Source of the DNA: Nitrospina sp052156635
Lineage (GTDB): Bacteria > Nitrospinota > Nitrospinia > Nitrospinales > Nitrospinaceae
Assembly (NCBI RefSeq): GCF_052156635.1
Contig: NZ_JBQKUO010000004.1
Location: 62,001-126,000, forward strand
Reading direction: 5' to 3'
DNA: 64,000 nucleotides
Position 1 is the stretch's first letter; each line of letters opens with the position of its first letter. The notes under the pieces were generated by a model. The model was given only the letters and a program-made list of their open reading frames with translations, searched no databases and was not told the origin of the DNA. This document shows positions 42,392 through 51,108 of the stretch, piece after piece. Both the position numbers and the translations under genes were made by a program.

Positions 42392-43771
42392 TCAAACTGT
42401 CAGGTTGCCGTTCAACGCTTCGTTGATGGTATGCCTGATGCGGGTCTCGTCAGCCGGAAGTTCAAATGGTTTGAACAGGCATTCCGGTTCGACCCCTCGA
42501 AGGGTATTGGAATGGTATTTAACAAGAAAGTCGGTGAACTTCAATCCGTTGGCCGTTGAAATGACGACCACCCGGTGGTTCTTTTTGATCACCCCGCGCT
42601 TGAGCAGTTTTTCCATGACCGCCAGGGCCACCCCGGTGTGCGGGCAGCACAACAGACCTGTCTTGTTGGCGCGCCCCGCGGCATTGGCCAGTTCGTTTTC
42701 AGTGGCCTCCTCGACAATGCCGTCGAACTTCTGCAAAGCACGGATGGCTTTTTTCACGCTGACCGGCGCCCCGATCTGAATGGCGCTGGCAAGGGTCTTG
42801 CGCGCCTGGATCGATTTAAAGGATTTGAATCCGCGTTTGAAACTGCGTACCAGCGGATTGGCCCGTTCCGCCTGCGCACAAACCAGCCGTGGAAGCTTGT
42901 TGATGATGCCCAGTTCGTACATCATCTCGTACCCTTTGCCGATGGCGCTGACGTTGCCCAGGTTCCCGCCGGGAACGATGATGAAGTCCGGCACCTCCTG
43001 GTCGAACTGCTGGGTCAACTCGAAACTGATGGTCTTCTGCCCTTCGAGGCGAAGCGAATTCATCGAGTTGGCGAGGTAAATTTCCTTTTCCTGGCAGATG
43101 CTCTTGACGATCTTCATGCAGCCGTCGAAGTCGGTATCCAGCGAAAACGTCATCACCCCATGGGTGATGGGTTGAATGAGCTGGGTCATGGAAATCTTGT
43201 TGCGCGGCAGGAACACGATGGCCGGAATGCCCGCGACCGCGCAATAGGCGGCCAGCGAGGCGGAGGTATCGCCGGTGGAAGCACAGGCAACGGCCTTGAT
43301 GTCCTGCCCTTCGGTTCGCATCTGTTTGACCATCGAAACCAGCACCGTCATACCGAGGTCCTTGAACGAACCCGAATGCGCCATGCCGCACTGCTTGACC
43401 CACAATTCTTCAAGGCCCAACTGTTGGCCCAGCCGCTCCGCCCAGAACAGGTTGCTTCCCCCTTCATAGGTGGAGACGATGTTGTCGTTATCCACGTTCG
43501 GACAGACCAGTTCCTTTTTGCCCCAAACGGAACTGCCATACGGCCAGTCGTGACGACGGTATCGTTCGTCAAACAGGTTTTTCCATTCTTCCGCCGAGCG
43601 TTTTTTCAGCCGTTCGAGGTCGTGCGTGACTTCCAACAAATCGCCGCAATGCGGGCAGTTGTAAATCACCTCATTCAATTCATACCGGCCGGAACAGCCA
43701 TTGATGCACTGAAACCAGGCGTCGAATTCGAGAGCTACCTCTCCACTCTTATGAGAACCGTTTTCTCGCAT
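42392..43771 (-). CDS. thrC: Threonine synthase
   Basis: This PLP enzyme converts O-phosphohomoserine to threonine. The 459-residue protein begins with a zinc-ribbon-like segment (Cys22, Cys26, Cys39, Cys42), then STYEGGSNLFWAERLGQQLG, the PLP lysine in HSGSFKDLGMTVLVS and the glycine-rich VPGGNLGNVSAIGKGYEMM loop. The ATG overlaps the hom stop by 37 bases, so translation is coupled to homoserine dehydrogenase. The homoserine kinase (thrB) is not in the run alaC-hom-thrC and must be elsewhere. Confidence 0.92.
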   Translation of the reverse strand: MRENGSHKSGEVALEFDAWFQCINGCSGRYELNEVIYNCPHCGDLLEVTHDLERLKKRSAEEWKNLFDERYRRHDWPYGSSVWGKKELVCPNVDNDNIVSTYEGGSNLFWAERLGQQLGLEELWVKQCGMAHSGSFKDLGMTVLVSMVKQMRTEGQDIKAVACASTGDTSASLAAYCAVAGIPAIVFLPRNKISMTQLIQPITHGVMTFSLDTDFDGCMKIVKSICQEKEIYLANSMNSLRLEGQKTISFELTQQFDQEVPDFIIVPGGNLGNVSAIGKGYEMMYELGIINKLPRLVCAQAERANPLVRSFKRGFKSFKSIQARKTLASAIQIGAPVSVKKAIRALQKFDGIVEEATENELANAAGRANKTGLLCCPHTGVALAVMEKLLKRGVIKKNHRVVVISTANGLKFTDFLVKYHSNTLRGVEPECLFKPFELPADETRIRHTINEALNGNLTV

Positions 43772-45039
43772 ACCACGTCCAATTGTTCGATTTCTTTTAA
43801 AGCCTGTTGAATGTTTTTCTCTTTTGCCTGGTGTGTCATCATCACGAGGGGAACGCCCTTGCCGTCCATATCCCGTCCCCGCTGGATCATGGACTCGATA
43901 CTGATCTCATGTTGCCCAAGAATACCAGAAATTTTGGACAATACACCCGGTTTGTCCTTCACGAGAAAGCGTAGAAAATATTCTCCCTCGATTTCCCGGG
44001 TGGGTTTGAGCGGGATTTTTTTAACGCTGTGGGTCTGGAACGACTGTGCCGGCACCCGGCCGGAGGCCCCGGAAAGGATGTTCCGGGCGATCTCCACGAT
44101 GTCGCCTACCACCGCACTGCCCGTCGGCAGGGACCCCGCACCGTGCCCCACCAGCACGTTTTCCTCCATCAGGTCGTCGCGGACCATGATGGCGTTCAGC
44201 ACCCCGTTGACGTTGGCCATCGGTTTGGCCTCCGGGATCATAGCCGGGTGCACGCGGATGTCCAACTCTTTTCCATCAAACTTGGAAACCGCCAACAGCT
44301 TGATCCGGAAACCGAACTCGCGGGCGCACTTGATATCGACCGGGGTGATGCGGCTGATGCCCTGGATGTAGATGTCATCGAAATTGACGGAGGTGCCGAA
44401 AGACAAGCGGCTTAAAATGGCTATCTTGTGGGCGGAGTCGATGCCTTCGACGTCGAAGGTCGGGTCTGCTTCGGCAAACCCCTTCTCCTGCGCCTCCTTC
44501 AGCACGAGTTCGAAATCCAGATCCTCGTCGGACATTTTACTGAGGATGTAGTTGGCGGTGCCGTTGACGATGCCTTCAATCGCCTCGATGCGGTTGGCGA
44601 CGAATGCCTCGCGGATGGAACGAATGATGGGGATCGCTCCCCCGACGGCCGCTTCGAAACCGAGGTTCACCTTGTGCTTTTCCGCCGCAGCGAACAGTTC
44701 ATCGCCGTGCTTGGCCAACAGGGCCTTGTTGGCGGTGACCACATGCTTGCCGTGCTCGAAGGCTTTCAGGATGAGGTCGCGGGCGGGTTCGTACCCCCCG
44801 ATCAACTCCACCACCACATCCACTTCAGGATGGTTGACCACATCGTACGCATTGGTGGTGAGGATGTTCTGGTCCACTTCCACACCACGCGGGGTCTTGA
44901 TATCGAGGTCGGCAACACAAACCACCTCCACCGATGTTCCCAAACGGTCCAAAATGTTCTGCCGGTTTTTTTGCAGGATGCGCACCACGCCGGCGCCGAT
45001 GGTACCGAATCCGATCAAGCCTATTTTTACAGGTTTCAT
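43735..45039 (-). CDS. hom: Homoserine dehydrogenase
   Basis: This enzyme reduces aspartate semialdehyde to homoserine, the branch point to threonine and methionine. The 434-residue protein has the NAD(P) loop IGLIGFGTIGAGVVRILQ, the catalytic region with YILSKMSDEDLDFELVL and EADPTFDVEGIDSAHKI. A C-terminal ACT domain (about 350-434; LRFLVKDKPGVLSKISGILG) provides threonine feedback. It lies between the alanine-type aminotransferase and threonine synthase with 21-base and overlapping junctions. Confidence 0.95.
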   Translation of the reverse strand: MKPVKIGLIGFGTIGAGVVRILQKNRQNILDRLGTSVEVVCVADLDIKTPRGVEVDQNILTTNAYDVVNHPEVDVVVELIGGYEPARDLILKAFEHGKHVVTANKALLAKHGDELFAAAEKHKVNLGFEAAVGGAIPIIRSIREAFVANRIEAIEGIVNGTANYILSKMSDEDLDFELVLKEAQEKGFAEADPTFDVEGIDSAHKIAILSRLSFGTSVNFDDIYIQGISRITPVDIKCAREFGFRIKLLAVSKFDGKELDIRVHPAMIPEAKPMANVNGVLNAIMVRDDLMEENVLVGHGAGSLPTGSAVVGDIVEIARNILSGASGRVPAQSFQTHSVKKIPLKPTREIEGEYFLRFLVKDKPGVLSKISGILGQHEISIESMIQRGRDMDGKGVPLVMMTHQAKEKNIQQALKEIEQLDVVCEKTVLIRVER

Positions 45040-45060
45040 AAAGAAGCGAAGTAGGTTGAA

Positions 45061-46227
45061 TTAGAAGATTTCACGGATGCCCCGAACAGCCTGGCGGATG
45101 CGGTGCTCGTTTTCCACCAGGGAAAAACGGACAAAATGATCGCCGCCGTCGCCGAATCCGATGCCCGGCGAGACCGCCACCTTGGCTTTATCGAGAAGCA
45201 GTTTGGAAAACTCCAGCGACCCCATCTGCTTGAACTGGTCGGGGATTTCCGCCCAGACAAACATGGTGGCCCTGGGCGGCTCCACCGGCCATCCGATGCG
45301 GTTGAGCCCGGAGCACAACACGTCCCGCCGGGCCTTGTACATGTCGCGGATCTCATTCACACAATCGCGGGGCCCGTTGAGCGCAATGATGGACGCGATC
45401 TGGATCGGCTGGAACATGCCGTAGTCCTGATAACTCTTGATGCGGGACAGCGCGTGGATGATCTCACGGTTGCCGACCATGAAACCCACCCGCCAGCCGG
45501 GCATGTTGTAGCTTTTAGACAGCGTGAAGCATTCCACGCCCACGTCCTTGGCGCCGGGCACCTGGAGCAGGCTGGGTGCGCGGTAGTCGTCGAAAACAAG
45601 ATCGGCGTAAGCGTAATCATGGATCACGATCAACTTGTGCTCGCGGGCGAAGTCCACCACCTTGACGAAGAAATCGAGGTCCACCACCTGCGTAGTCGGG
45701 TTGTGCGGAAAATTGATGATGAGGGCTTTGGGCCGCGGCCAGCTCTGTTTGAACGCTTTCAGCAGGGCTTCAAAAAAATCGACGTCTTTATTAAGGGGTA
45801 CGGAAGTGATGTCCGCATTTGCCAGGATAAAGGCGTAGGTGTGAATCGGGTACGTCGGCGTTGGCACCAGCACACTGTCACCGGGCCCGGTGATAGCGAG
45901 CGCCAGGGATGAAATACCTTCTTTCGAGCCGATGGTGGCGATGGCTTCGGTCTCCGGATCAATGTACACCCCATGCTCCCGCTGATACCAATCCGCGATC
46001 GCGTGCCGCAGCTTGGGTATGCCACGGGAAAGCGAGTAACGGTGATTCTGCGGTTTCTGGATGGCCTCCACCAGCTTGTCCACGATGTGCTGGGGCGTGG
46101 CCTGGTCCGGGTTGCCCATGCCAAAATCGATGATGTCCTCTCCGCGGCGGCGGGCCTGCAGTTTCAACTCACCGACGATGTTGAACACATAAGGGGGCAA
46201 ACGCTGAATGCGTGGAAATTCATTCAT
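45061..46227 (-). CDS. alaC: Class I aminotransferase, AlaC-like (glutamate-pyruvate type)
   Basis: This PLP aminotransferase, 388 residues, is upstream of hom and thrC. Motifs are FGMGNPDQATPQHI, the cofactor-anchoring FPHNPTTQVVDLDFF and HDYAYADLVFD. The PLP lysine is in TLSKSYNMPGWRVGFM and the late Arg in HFVRFSLVENEHR. The sequence is closest by eye to AlaC/YfdZ, which transaminates pyruvate with glutamate. Genes of this type commonly precede hom, perhaps supplying aspartate-family or alanine exchange. A different specificity (LL-diaminopimelate type) cannot be excluded. Confidence 0.88.
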   Translation of the reverse strand: MNEFPRIQRLPPYVFNIVGELKLQARRRGEDIIDFGMGNPDQATPQHIVDKLVEAIQKPQNHRYSLSRGIPKLRHAIADWYQREHGVYIDPETEAIATIGSKEGISSLALAITGPGDSVLVPTPTYPIHTYAFILANADITSVPLNKDVDFFEALLKAFKQSWPRPKALIINFPHNPTTQVVDLDFFVKVVDFAREHKLIVIHDYAYADLVFDDYRAPSLLQVPGAKDVGVECFTLSKSYNMPGWRVGFMVGNREIIHALSRIKSYQDYGMFQPIQIASIIALNGPRDCVNEIRDMYKARRDVLCSGLNRIGWPVEPPRATMFVWAEIPDQFKQMGSLEFSKLLLDKAKVAVSPGIGFGDGGDHFVRFSLVENEHRIRQAVRGIREIF

Positions 46228-46455
46228 CCTTCAAATTCTTTTTTTATCAGATGTTATAAAAAGCAGGTCCGGCGGACTCAGTGCGAGATACAGAGGGGGT
46301 GGGCAAAACCTTCAGGCAGGCGCCCGGAATGGCATTCGGCCTTAACCCTTATAATATACCAACGTCCTCCCAAGCCAGCGTAAAGATAGCATATTTTAAC
46401 CCGCCGTATCAATTTTATAAATGGGGGTTTAGGCCCCTTCGAATGTCCGGAAACC

Positions 46456-47235
46456 CTAAATAAGATTGAGTTTGCGCGCATGGTCCAGGATGGTGCGGGC
46501 ATTGATGCCGATGCCTTGTTTGAATGCCGAATTCTGGTAATTGCTCATCATGCTCACCACCCCCATCAGCCCCCCGTCGCAGGCCACGATGGCGCCGCCG
46601 GAATTGCCAAAAAACACTTCGTTGTCCTTGAACAGGATGAACTCGGATTCCTCCAGCACATCTTTTTTCTTGATCCGGGCTTTTTGCAGAGAGTAGTATT
46701 TCCGATTGGGATGCCCGACGATCATCAGATCGCCCTCACCATCCGGGTTCACCTTCAGATCCAGGTAGGAGGGGTAAGAACCCCGGGTTTGGATGAACGC
46801 CAGATCCAGGTTCCGCACCCGATGCACGGAATCGACTTCGATCGTTCTCCCCGGCCGGGCCAAATCGTCACCTGGGACCTCCGGAAGCACCACTTCGATC
46901 GATTTTCCATCCACCACGTGCCGCGCTGTCGCAATGAGGCGCGGACCGATGAACACCCCGGCGCCGACCGAATGATCCGCCTTGACCACAACCGTAGCCC
47001 CGGCCACCTGACCATACAGCCGGTGCGGTGTCCGGCATTCGATATCCTTGCCGATGAGGTGGCGGTCGAGCTCGTTTGCCGGGGGATTGAAAAACAGGCG
47101 CACCGCCCGCTTGATGCGCTTCGGGTAGGTGTTTTCCGGGTCAGTCATCGCCAGCCTCTGATTACTGAGGGCAACGACCCCGAGCACGACAAAAAATACG
47201 ATCCAGCCTTTAATTTTTCTTGTATCGGAACGCAT
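46456..47235 (-). CDS. Membrane-anchored trypsin-like serine protease
   Basis: The 259-residue protein (ATG at 47235; nine upstream codons would overlap uppP) begins with a short basic stretch and one hydrophobic helix (WIVFFVVLGVVALS), so it is anchored or exported. A chymotrypsin-type catalytic triad follows: His106 (ATARHVVDG), Asp144 (RNLDLAFIQT) and Ser212 (FFGNSGGAIVA). There is no PDZ domain, so it is smaller than DegP. Possible substrates are unknown. It is divergent from uppP with only a few bases between starts. Confidence 0.8.
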   Translation of the reverse strand: MRSDTRKIKGWIVFFVVLGVVALSNQRLAMTDPENTYPKRIKRAVRLFFNPPANELDRHLIGKDIECRTPHRLYGQVAGATVVVKADHSVGAGVFIGPRLIATARHVVDGKSIEVVLPEVPGDDLARPGRTIEVDSVHRVRNLDLAFIQTRGSYPSYLDLKVNPDGEGDLMIVGHPNRKYYSLQKARIKKKDVLEESEFILFKDNEVFFGNSGGAIVACDGGLMGVVSMMSNYQNSAFKQGIGINARTILDHARKLNLI

Positions 47236-47243
47236 AGGTGCGA

Positions 47244-48050
47244 ATGGAAGACCTCCAGGCAATTCTACTGGGCCTGATCCAGGGCCTGACCGAGTTTTTA
47301 CCCGTTTCCAGCTCCGGGCATTTGATCCTGGTGCCCATCCTGTTTGAATTCGAGGACCAGGGGCTGGCTATGGATGCCATCCTGCACCTGGCCACCCTGC
47401 TCGCCATCATCATATTCTTCCGAAGAGAGATCTGGCAACTGCTGTGTGCGCTGTTTGACAAAAAGAACCAGCCCGCACGGCATCGTCTTGCATGGGGTAT
47501 CATCGTGGCAACCGTACCGGCAGGCGTGGTCGGGTTGTCGCTCGGTGACTGGATCGAGGGGAACCTTCGAAGCCCGACATTCGTCGGAGGCAATCTTATA
47601 TTCTGGTCATTCGTTTTCTGGTGGGCGGACCGGGGGGCATCCCGCACTGACCGGGGAGAAGCGGAACTGACCGGATTGTCCTTCAGGCAGGTTCTGTTGA
47701 TCGGATGTGCTCAGGCCGTGGCCTTGTTTCCGGGCACGTCGCGGTCCGGCATCACCATCGCCGCCGGGCTTTTTATGAATCTGTCCCAACCCGCCGCGGC
47801 GCGTTTCGCCTTTCTGCTTGGGACTCCCGCCATACTGGCCGCAGGCCTGCACAAAACCGTCTCGGTAATCACACAACCCGGGGAAGCATTGATGTTCACC
47901 AGCGGGCAAATGGCGATGGCTTTCGGGATCGCCTTTCTGTCCGGTTACCTCGCAATCAAACTGTTGCTCGCCGTGGTGAGCCGTGTCGGGCTGATTCCAT
48001 TCGTCATTTACCGGATCCTTCTCGGGGGATTGATCCTGGCGCTGTACTGA
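47244..48050 (+). CDS. uppP: Undecaprenyl-diphosphatase UppP
   Basis: This inner-membrane enzyme dephosphorylates undecaprenyl pyrophosphate to recycle the lipid carrier for peptidoglycan and polysaccharide synthesis. It is 268 residues from the ATG at 47244; a GTG two codons upstream is also possible. Family motifs are GLTEFLPVSSSGHL with the (E/Q)xxxE-like region, and PGTSRSGITIAAGLFMNLS. About eight transmembrane helices fit the BacA/UppP fold. Overexpression in other bacteria gives bacitracin resistance. It is divergent from the serine protease gene; the two starts are eight bases apart, so each promoter must lie inside the other gene. Confidence 0.95.
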   Translation: MEDLQAILLGLIQGLTEFLPVSSSGHLILVPILFEFEDQGLAMDAILHLATLLAIIIFFRREIWQLLCALFDKKNQPARHRLAWGIIVATVPAGVVGLSLGDWIEGNLRSPTFVGGNLIFWSFVFWWADRGASRTDRGEAELTGLSFRQVLLIGCAQAVALFPGTSRSGITIAAGLFMNLSQPAAARFAFLLGTPAILAAGLHKTVSVITQPGEALMFTSGQMAMAFGIAFLSGYLAIKLLLAVVSRVGLIPFVIYRILLGGLILALY

Positions 48051-48052
48051 AA

Positions 48053-48086
48053 CAAAAAAAGCCGGACCGCCATTTGGCGGCCCGGC
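48053..48086. terminator. Bidirectional terminator between uppP and the secreted protein
   Basis: GCCGGACCGCC pairs with GGCGGCCCGGC (one mismatch) around ATTT. The minus strand has a seven-base T run and is the stronger direction; the plus strand ends TCTCTTT. Confidence 0.85.
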
Positions 48087-48106
48087 TCTCTTTGCTGACT
48101 AACGCG

Positions 48107-48517
48107 TTATTTGCATTCGACCATCAGGTCAACCGTTCCATTATTGGTGATGCGGACTTCGCCACTGATATCGCCCAGCGAATCACCACGGCTGAAATTG
48201 GGTTCGTGTGTCAAGGTAACCGACTGACGACCCATGCTGTGCTTGTTGGCCATGCCCACACCCCGGTCGCCTTCCAGACCATGGTTCTGACCCGGTCCCA
48301 AGGTGATGGGAATGGTGGTGGCATTGGAAGATTTCCAGATAACCGCATTGGCACTTACCCCGTCCCCATGTGAAGAATTACCTGCGGCTTGCAGAGTGAT
48401 CTGGTTGGCATCCACGCAGGATGTCTTGTCGCCCGGTTTCAGGGTTCCAGCAAATGCGGAAGCGGAAAAGCAGAGCGCGAGCACAGCGATAACAGCTACG
48501 AACAGGACTTTTTTCAT
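48107..48517 (-). CDS. Secreted small protein of unknown function
   Basis: This 136-residue protein has a textbook signal peptide (MKKVLFVAVIAVLALCFSAS, cut after AFA-G) and a mature part of about 113 residues with two cysteines (Cys34 in TSCVDANQ and Cys135 in VECK) that could form a disulfide spanning the chain. The middle holds GPGQNHGLEGDRGVGMANKH and a late LGDISGEVRITNNGTVDL. It looks like a small beta-sandwich but I recognise no family. It has its own strong promoter, a 175-base leader and a good ribosome site, so it is probably well expressed. Confidence 0.75.
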   Translation of the reverse strand: MKKVLFVAVIAVLALCFSASAFAGTLKPGDKTSCVDANQITLQAAGNSSHGDGVSANAVIWKSSNATTIPITLGPGQNHGLEGDRGVGMANKHSMGRQSVTLTHEPNFSRGDSLGDISGEVRITNNGTVDLMVECK

Positions 48518-48931
48518 AACGGACCTCCCTTACCCAATAAAATTGAACATTGCCCCATTTAAATTTGGATCACTCAATCTGCCCCTGTGGATCCAATTGC
48601 CCCAAAACTTCTATCAACCGGACCGTGCCGGTCGCTTAGTACCCTTTTCAGAGGGGCCCGCCTGCAACCCATTTCGCCCCTTACACTTAATTGTGGCCAG
48701 TATACTTGGATTAAGGTGCAAGTCAATAAAAAATTAGAATTTCTACTACAATTGATAATACCAATTCCTATAAGGCTCAATCCTATTTTCCTACCACCCA
48801 CGAAGTTATATAAAGCTTTATTTTTTAATTATTTTTAAGAAACCTGATTTCCTTTAGAATGGTTGTATCGAGTTTTAATAGCCTTTTTGCAGTAGAAGTC
48901 CAGTCGCGGACAACGCCTGAAAAGAGAACCT
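48518..48931. other. Intergenic region: structured 5' leader and AT-rich stretch
   Basis: On the minus strand it carries the leader of the secreted protein with hairpins at 48621-48633 (GACCG/CGGTC) and 48652-48681 (AGGGGC/GCCCCT). From about 48715 to 48890 the sequence becomes strongly AT-rich, unlike the flanks. No gene is visible. Confidence 0.6.
48699..48726 (-). promoter_or_regulatory. Strong promoter of the secreted-protein gene
   Basis: Minus-strand TTGACT (48721-48726) and TATACT (48699-48704), spacer 16 bases. The start would leave a leader of about 175 bases with two GC-rich hairpins. Confidence 0.65.
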
Positions 48932-49636
48932 ATGGATGCCACGGGTCAGGAAGAAAGCAAATCCACCATTCCCGCCTCCGTGCGTCGGCGCTTCATCAAG
49001 TTCATTATTTTGATTCTGGTTGGTTTCGGAACCGGGTTTTACTTTTCCCGGCATGGGGTGAAACTGACCCCGGAATCGTTCCAGGCCTTTGTGCTGTCGA
49101 TGGGAGTCTGGGGCCCGGTGCTTTACATCGGCGTGTTTGTCATCCGGCCTCTGTTCCTGATTCCTTCCATCGCCCTGTTCATTGCCGGGGGTCTGGCATT
49201 CGGACCGGTGGTGGGTCCGTTGTATGCATCGGTCGGTGCAGCGGCTGGGGGCACGCTGGGGTTCTGGATCGCCCGCACCATGGGCCATGACTATGTGAAG
49301 AGCAAGCTGAAACTGGGCGCTGACATGATTGACGACACGCGTTTCAGCTTCTCGATGGTGTGGTTGTTGAGCCTCATCCCCATCATGCCTGTGACGGTGA
49401 TCAACTACGGCGCGGGGCTGTCGACCATGCCGTTCCGGCATTACATCCTTGCCCATGTGCTGGGTTTGACGCCGCGTGCGTACGCTTACGGGTTTTTCGG
49501 AAGCACCCTTCTGGATATCGGTTCGACCGAATTCCGGGTCGCACTCATCATCCTGATCGTGTTGGCCCTCATCAGCCTGTTCCTTCGGTACCGCACCAAA
49601 CGCAAACGGGCGCGGGAACTGGAAGCCACGCAATAA
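48932..49636 (+). CDS. TVP38/TMEM64 (SNARE-associated, DedA-like) membrane protein
   Basis: This 234-residue protein has about five transmembrane segments and the conserved VIRPLFLIPSIALFIAGGLA and FGPVVGPLYASVGAAAGGTL region, followed by LSLIPIMPVTVINYGAGLS. These are marks of the TVP38/DedA superfamily. Bacterial relatives maintain membrane potential and recycle lipid carriers; some act as undecaprenyl-phosphate flippases. Close placement to uppP, another lipid-carrier enzyme, may be meaningful but the two are separated by the secreted-protein gene. A cytoplasmic basic tail (RYRTKRKRARELEATQ) ends the protein. Confidence 0.82.
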   Translation: MDATGQEESKSTIPASVRRRFIKFIILILVGFGTGFYFSRHGVKLTPESFQAFVLSMGVWGPVLYIGVFVIRPLFLIPSIALFIAGGLAFGPVVGPLYASVGAAAGGTLGFWIARTMGHDYVKSKLKLGADMIDDTRFSFSMVWLLSLIPIMPVTVINYGAGLSTMPFRHYILAHVLGLTPRAYAYGFFGSTLLDIGSTEFRVALIILIVLALISLFLRYRTKRKRARELEATQ

Positions 49637-49645
49637 GCCGCCGAT

Positions 49646-51013
49646 TCAGTTCTCCAGGGTCTGGTTTTCGATCACCACACCCCCCGGCACAGCCAGCGGA
49701 TTTCCGTGGCTGATCAAACGCACTTTTCCTTTCAGTGTCGCTTCTCCCCGGAACCACACATTGCCCTCCACCTCCAAAGACTCCAAACTCAGCAGGCCGG
49801 GAGCCTGCGGAATGCGGCGGCTGTACTCGTCGAAATTTTCCAGCGGCCCCTTCCAGGTGATCTTTGGCAGGTCCGCCTGCTTCCTCACGGGATTCCGACG
49901 CAATTGAGACCCTTCCTGCACAAACAGGTCGGATTGGATCATCAATAAATCGGTGGTTTTTTTTACCGGTAAAAACCGGTCGCGGTTGACCACCAACCCG
50001 ACAGCGTGCTCGAAATGCTCAAGAGCCGCCCCCATTGCGGTCTCCAGTTGAATGATGGATCGGCCGTTTACCGGTTTTTCGTTGACGATCAATTTGAGAT
50101 CCATCGGTCCCTCATCCAACCGGCGTTTCAAATGCTCGAGGTGAATCCAGATGTTGTTGGTGTTGAACACCTTGAACTTTTCAGTGCTGCAAAACGATTC
50201 CATATGCTCCGCAGGCACTTGAGCCACCTCCAGCAGGTGAAGCCGTCCGTCATTATCCTCATACAACGTCCCTCCCTTGACATCCGCGGGGGTCTTCGCT
50301 GTCATCTCCATAAGAAAAGGAATGTTGTGCTTCAGCATATGGTGGGCGATGGCGGGATCGGGCGTCGCCCCCAGGTTATCGGCGTTGGATACAAACAAAA
50401 GCTTTTTGCCGTCGGCAAGCAGGCGATCGAGAAGACCCTGATCCCCAAGGCAGGTATAGAGATCGCCATGCCCCGGCGGGTACCACGCCTCCTGTCCAAA
50501 CTCTTCCACACCAAGAAGCTGCCCCGTTTCCTTATCCAGCCGGGGAAGCCGGTTTTGCGTGAAACACTCGATCGGCTGTGACGGCGGACAACCGGAAAGG
50601 GCCGCCTTCGTTTGCTCTTCAGTATAAAAACTGTTCATCAAAATCAGCGGCACGCGCACCGCCCAGGTTTGCTCCAGCTCCTGCAACTGGTCCACGATGA
50701 AATTGAGGAAGGTGCGTCCCTCGCGAATGGGAATCAGCGACTTTGGCCCGGAGCACCCCATGCTGGTCCCAAGCCCGCCGTTCAGTTTGCAAACCACGAG
50801 GCGGGACAATCCTTCCCTGCCCCCGTCCTCGCCCGGAGGTTCCAGTTTTTCATAGGGCACCAGCTTGTCCGTCCGCGGAGATCGAATCTCATCCCAGTCC
50901 AGAGAAGGGTCGGGCCCTTTCCGGTACCGTTCCACCAACTGCAAAAAAGCCCGGCGAGCACTTGGAGTCATGTCCACCTCCTGCAAAACCCGGTTCCACT
51001 CCGAAATTTCCAT
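49646..51013 (-). CDS. UTP-glucose-1-phosphate uridylyltransferase, eukaryotic-like type
   Basis: This 455-residue enzyme makes UDP-glucose from UTP and glucose-1-phosphate. It belongs to the large UDPGP family common in eukaryotes, not the short bacterial GalU. The nucleotide-binding loop VVCKLNGGLGTSMGCSGPKS and a late beta-helix (LESLEVEGNVWFRGEATLKG) are visible. Conserved WYPPGHGDLYTCL and LFVSNADNLGATPDPAIAHH complete the active site. The gene is divergent from glgP, which uses glucose-1-phosphate, and fits a glycogen or polysaccharide theme. Confidence 0.9.
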   Translation of the reverse strand: MEISEWNRVLQEVDMTPSARRAFLQLVERYRKGPDPSLDWDEIRSPRTDKLVPYEKLEPPGEDGGREGLSRLVVCKLNGGLGTSMGCSGPKSLIPIREGRTFLNFIVDQLQELEQTWAVRVPLILMNSFYTEEQTKAALSGCPPSQPIECFTQNRLPRLDKETGQLLGVEEFGQEAWYPPGHGDLYTCLGDQGLLDRLLADGKKLLFVSNADNLGATPDPAIAHHMLKHNIPFLMEMTAKTPADVKGGTLYEDNDGRLHLLEVAQVPAEHMESFCSTEKFKVFNTNNIWIHLEHLKRRLDEGPMDLKLIVNEKPVNGRSIIQLETAMGAALEHFEHAVGLVVNRDRFLPVKKTTDLLMIQSDLFVQEGSQLRRNPVRKQADLPKITWKGPLENFDEYSRRIPQAPGLLSLESLEVEGNVWFRGEATLKGKVRLISHGNPLAVPGGVVIENQTLEN

Positions 51014-51108
51014 TGGTTTATCCCGTGAACAGCCTTAAATTAGATTCATCAACCCCTCTTTCAGAACCAATTCCGGGTTGATACGGATCGGAAACTTGTC
51101 TCGTCCGT

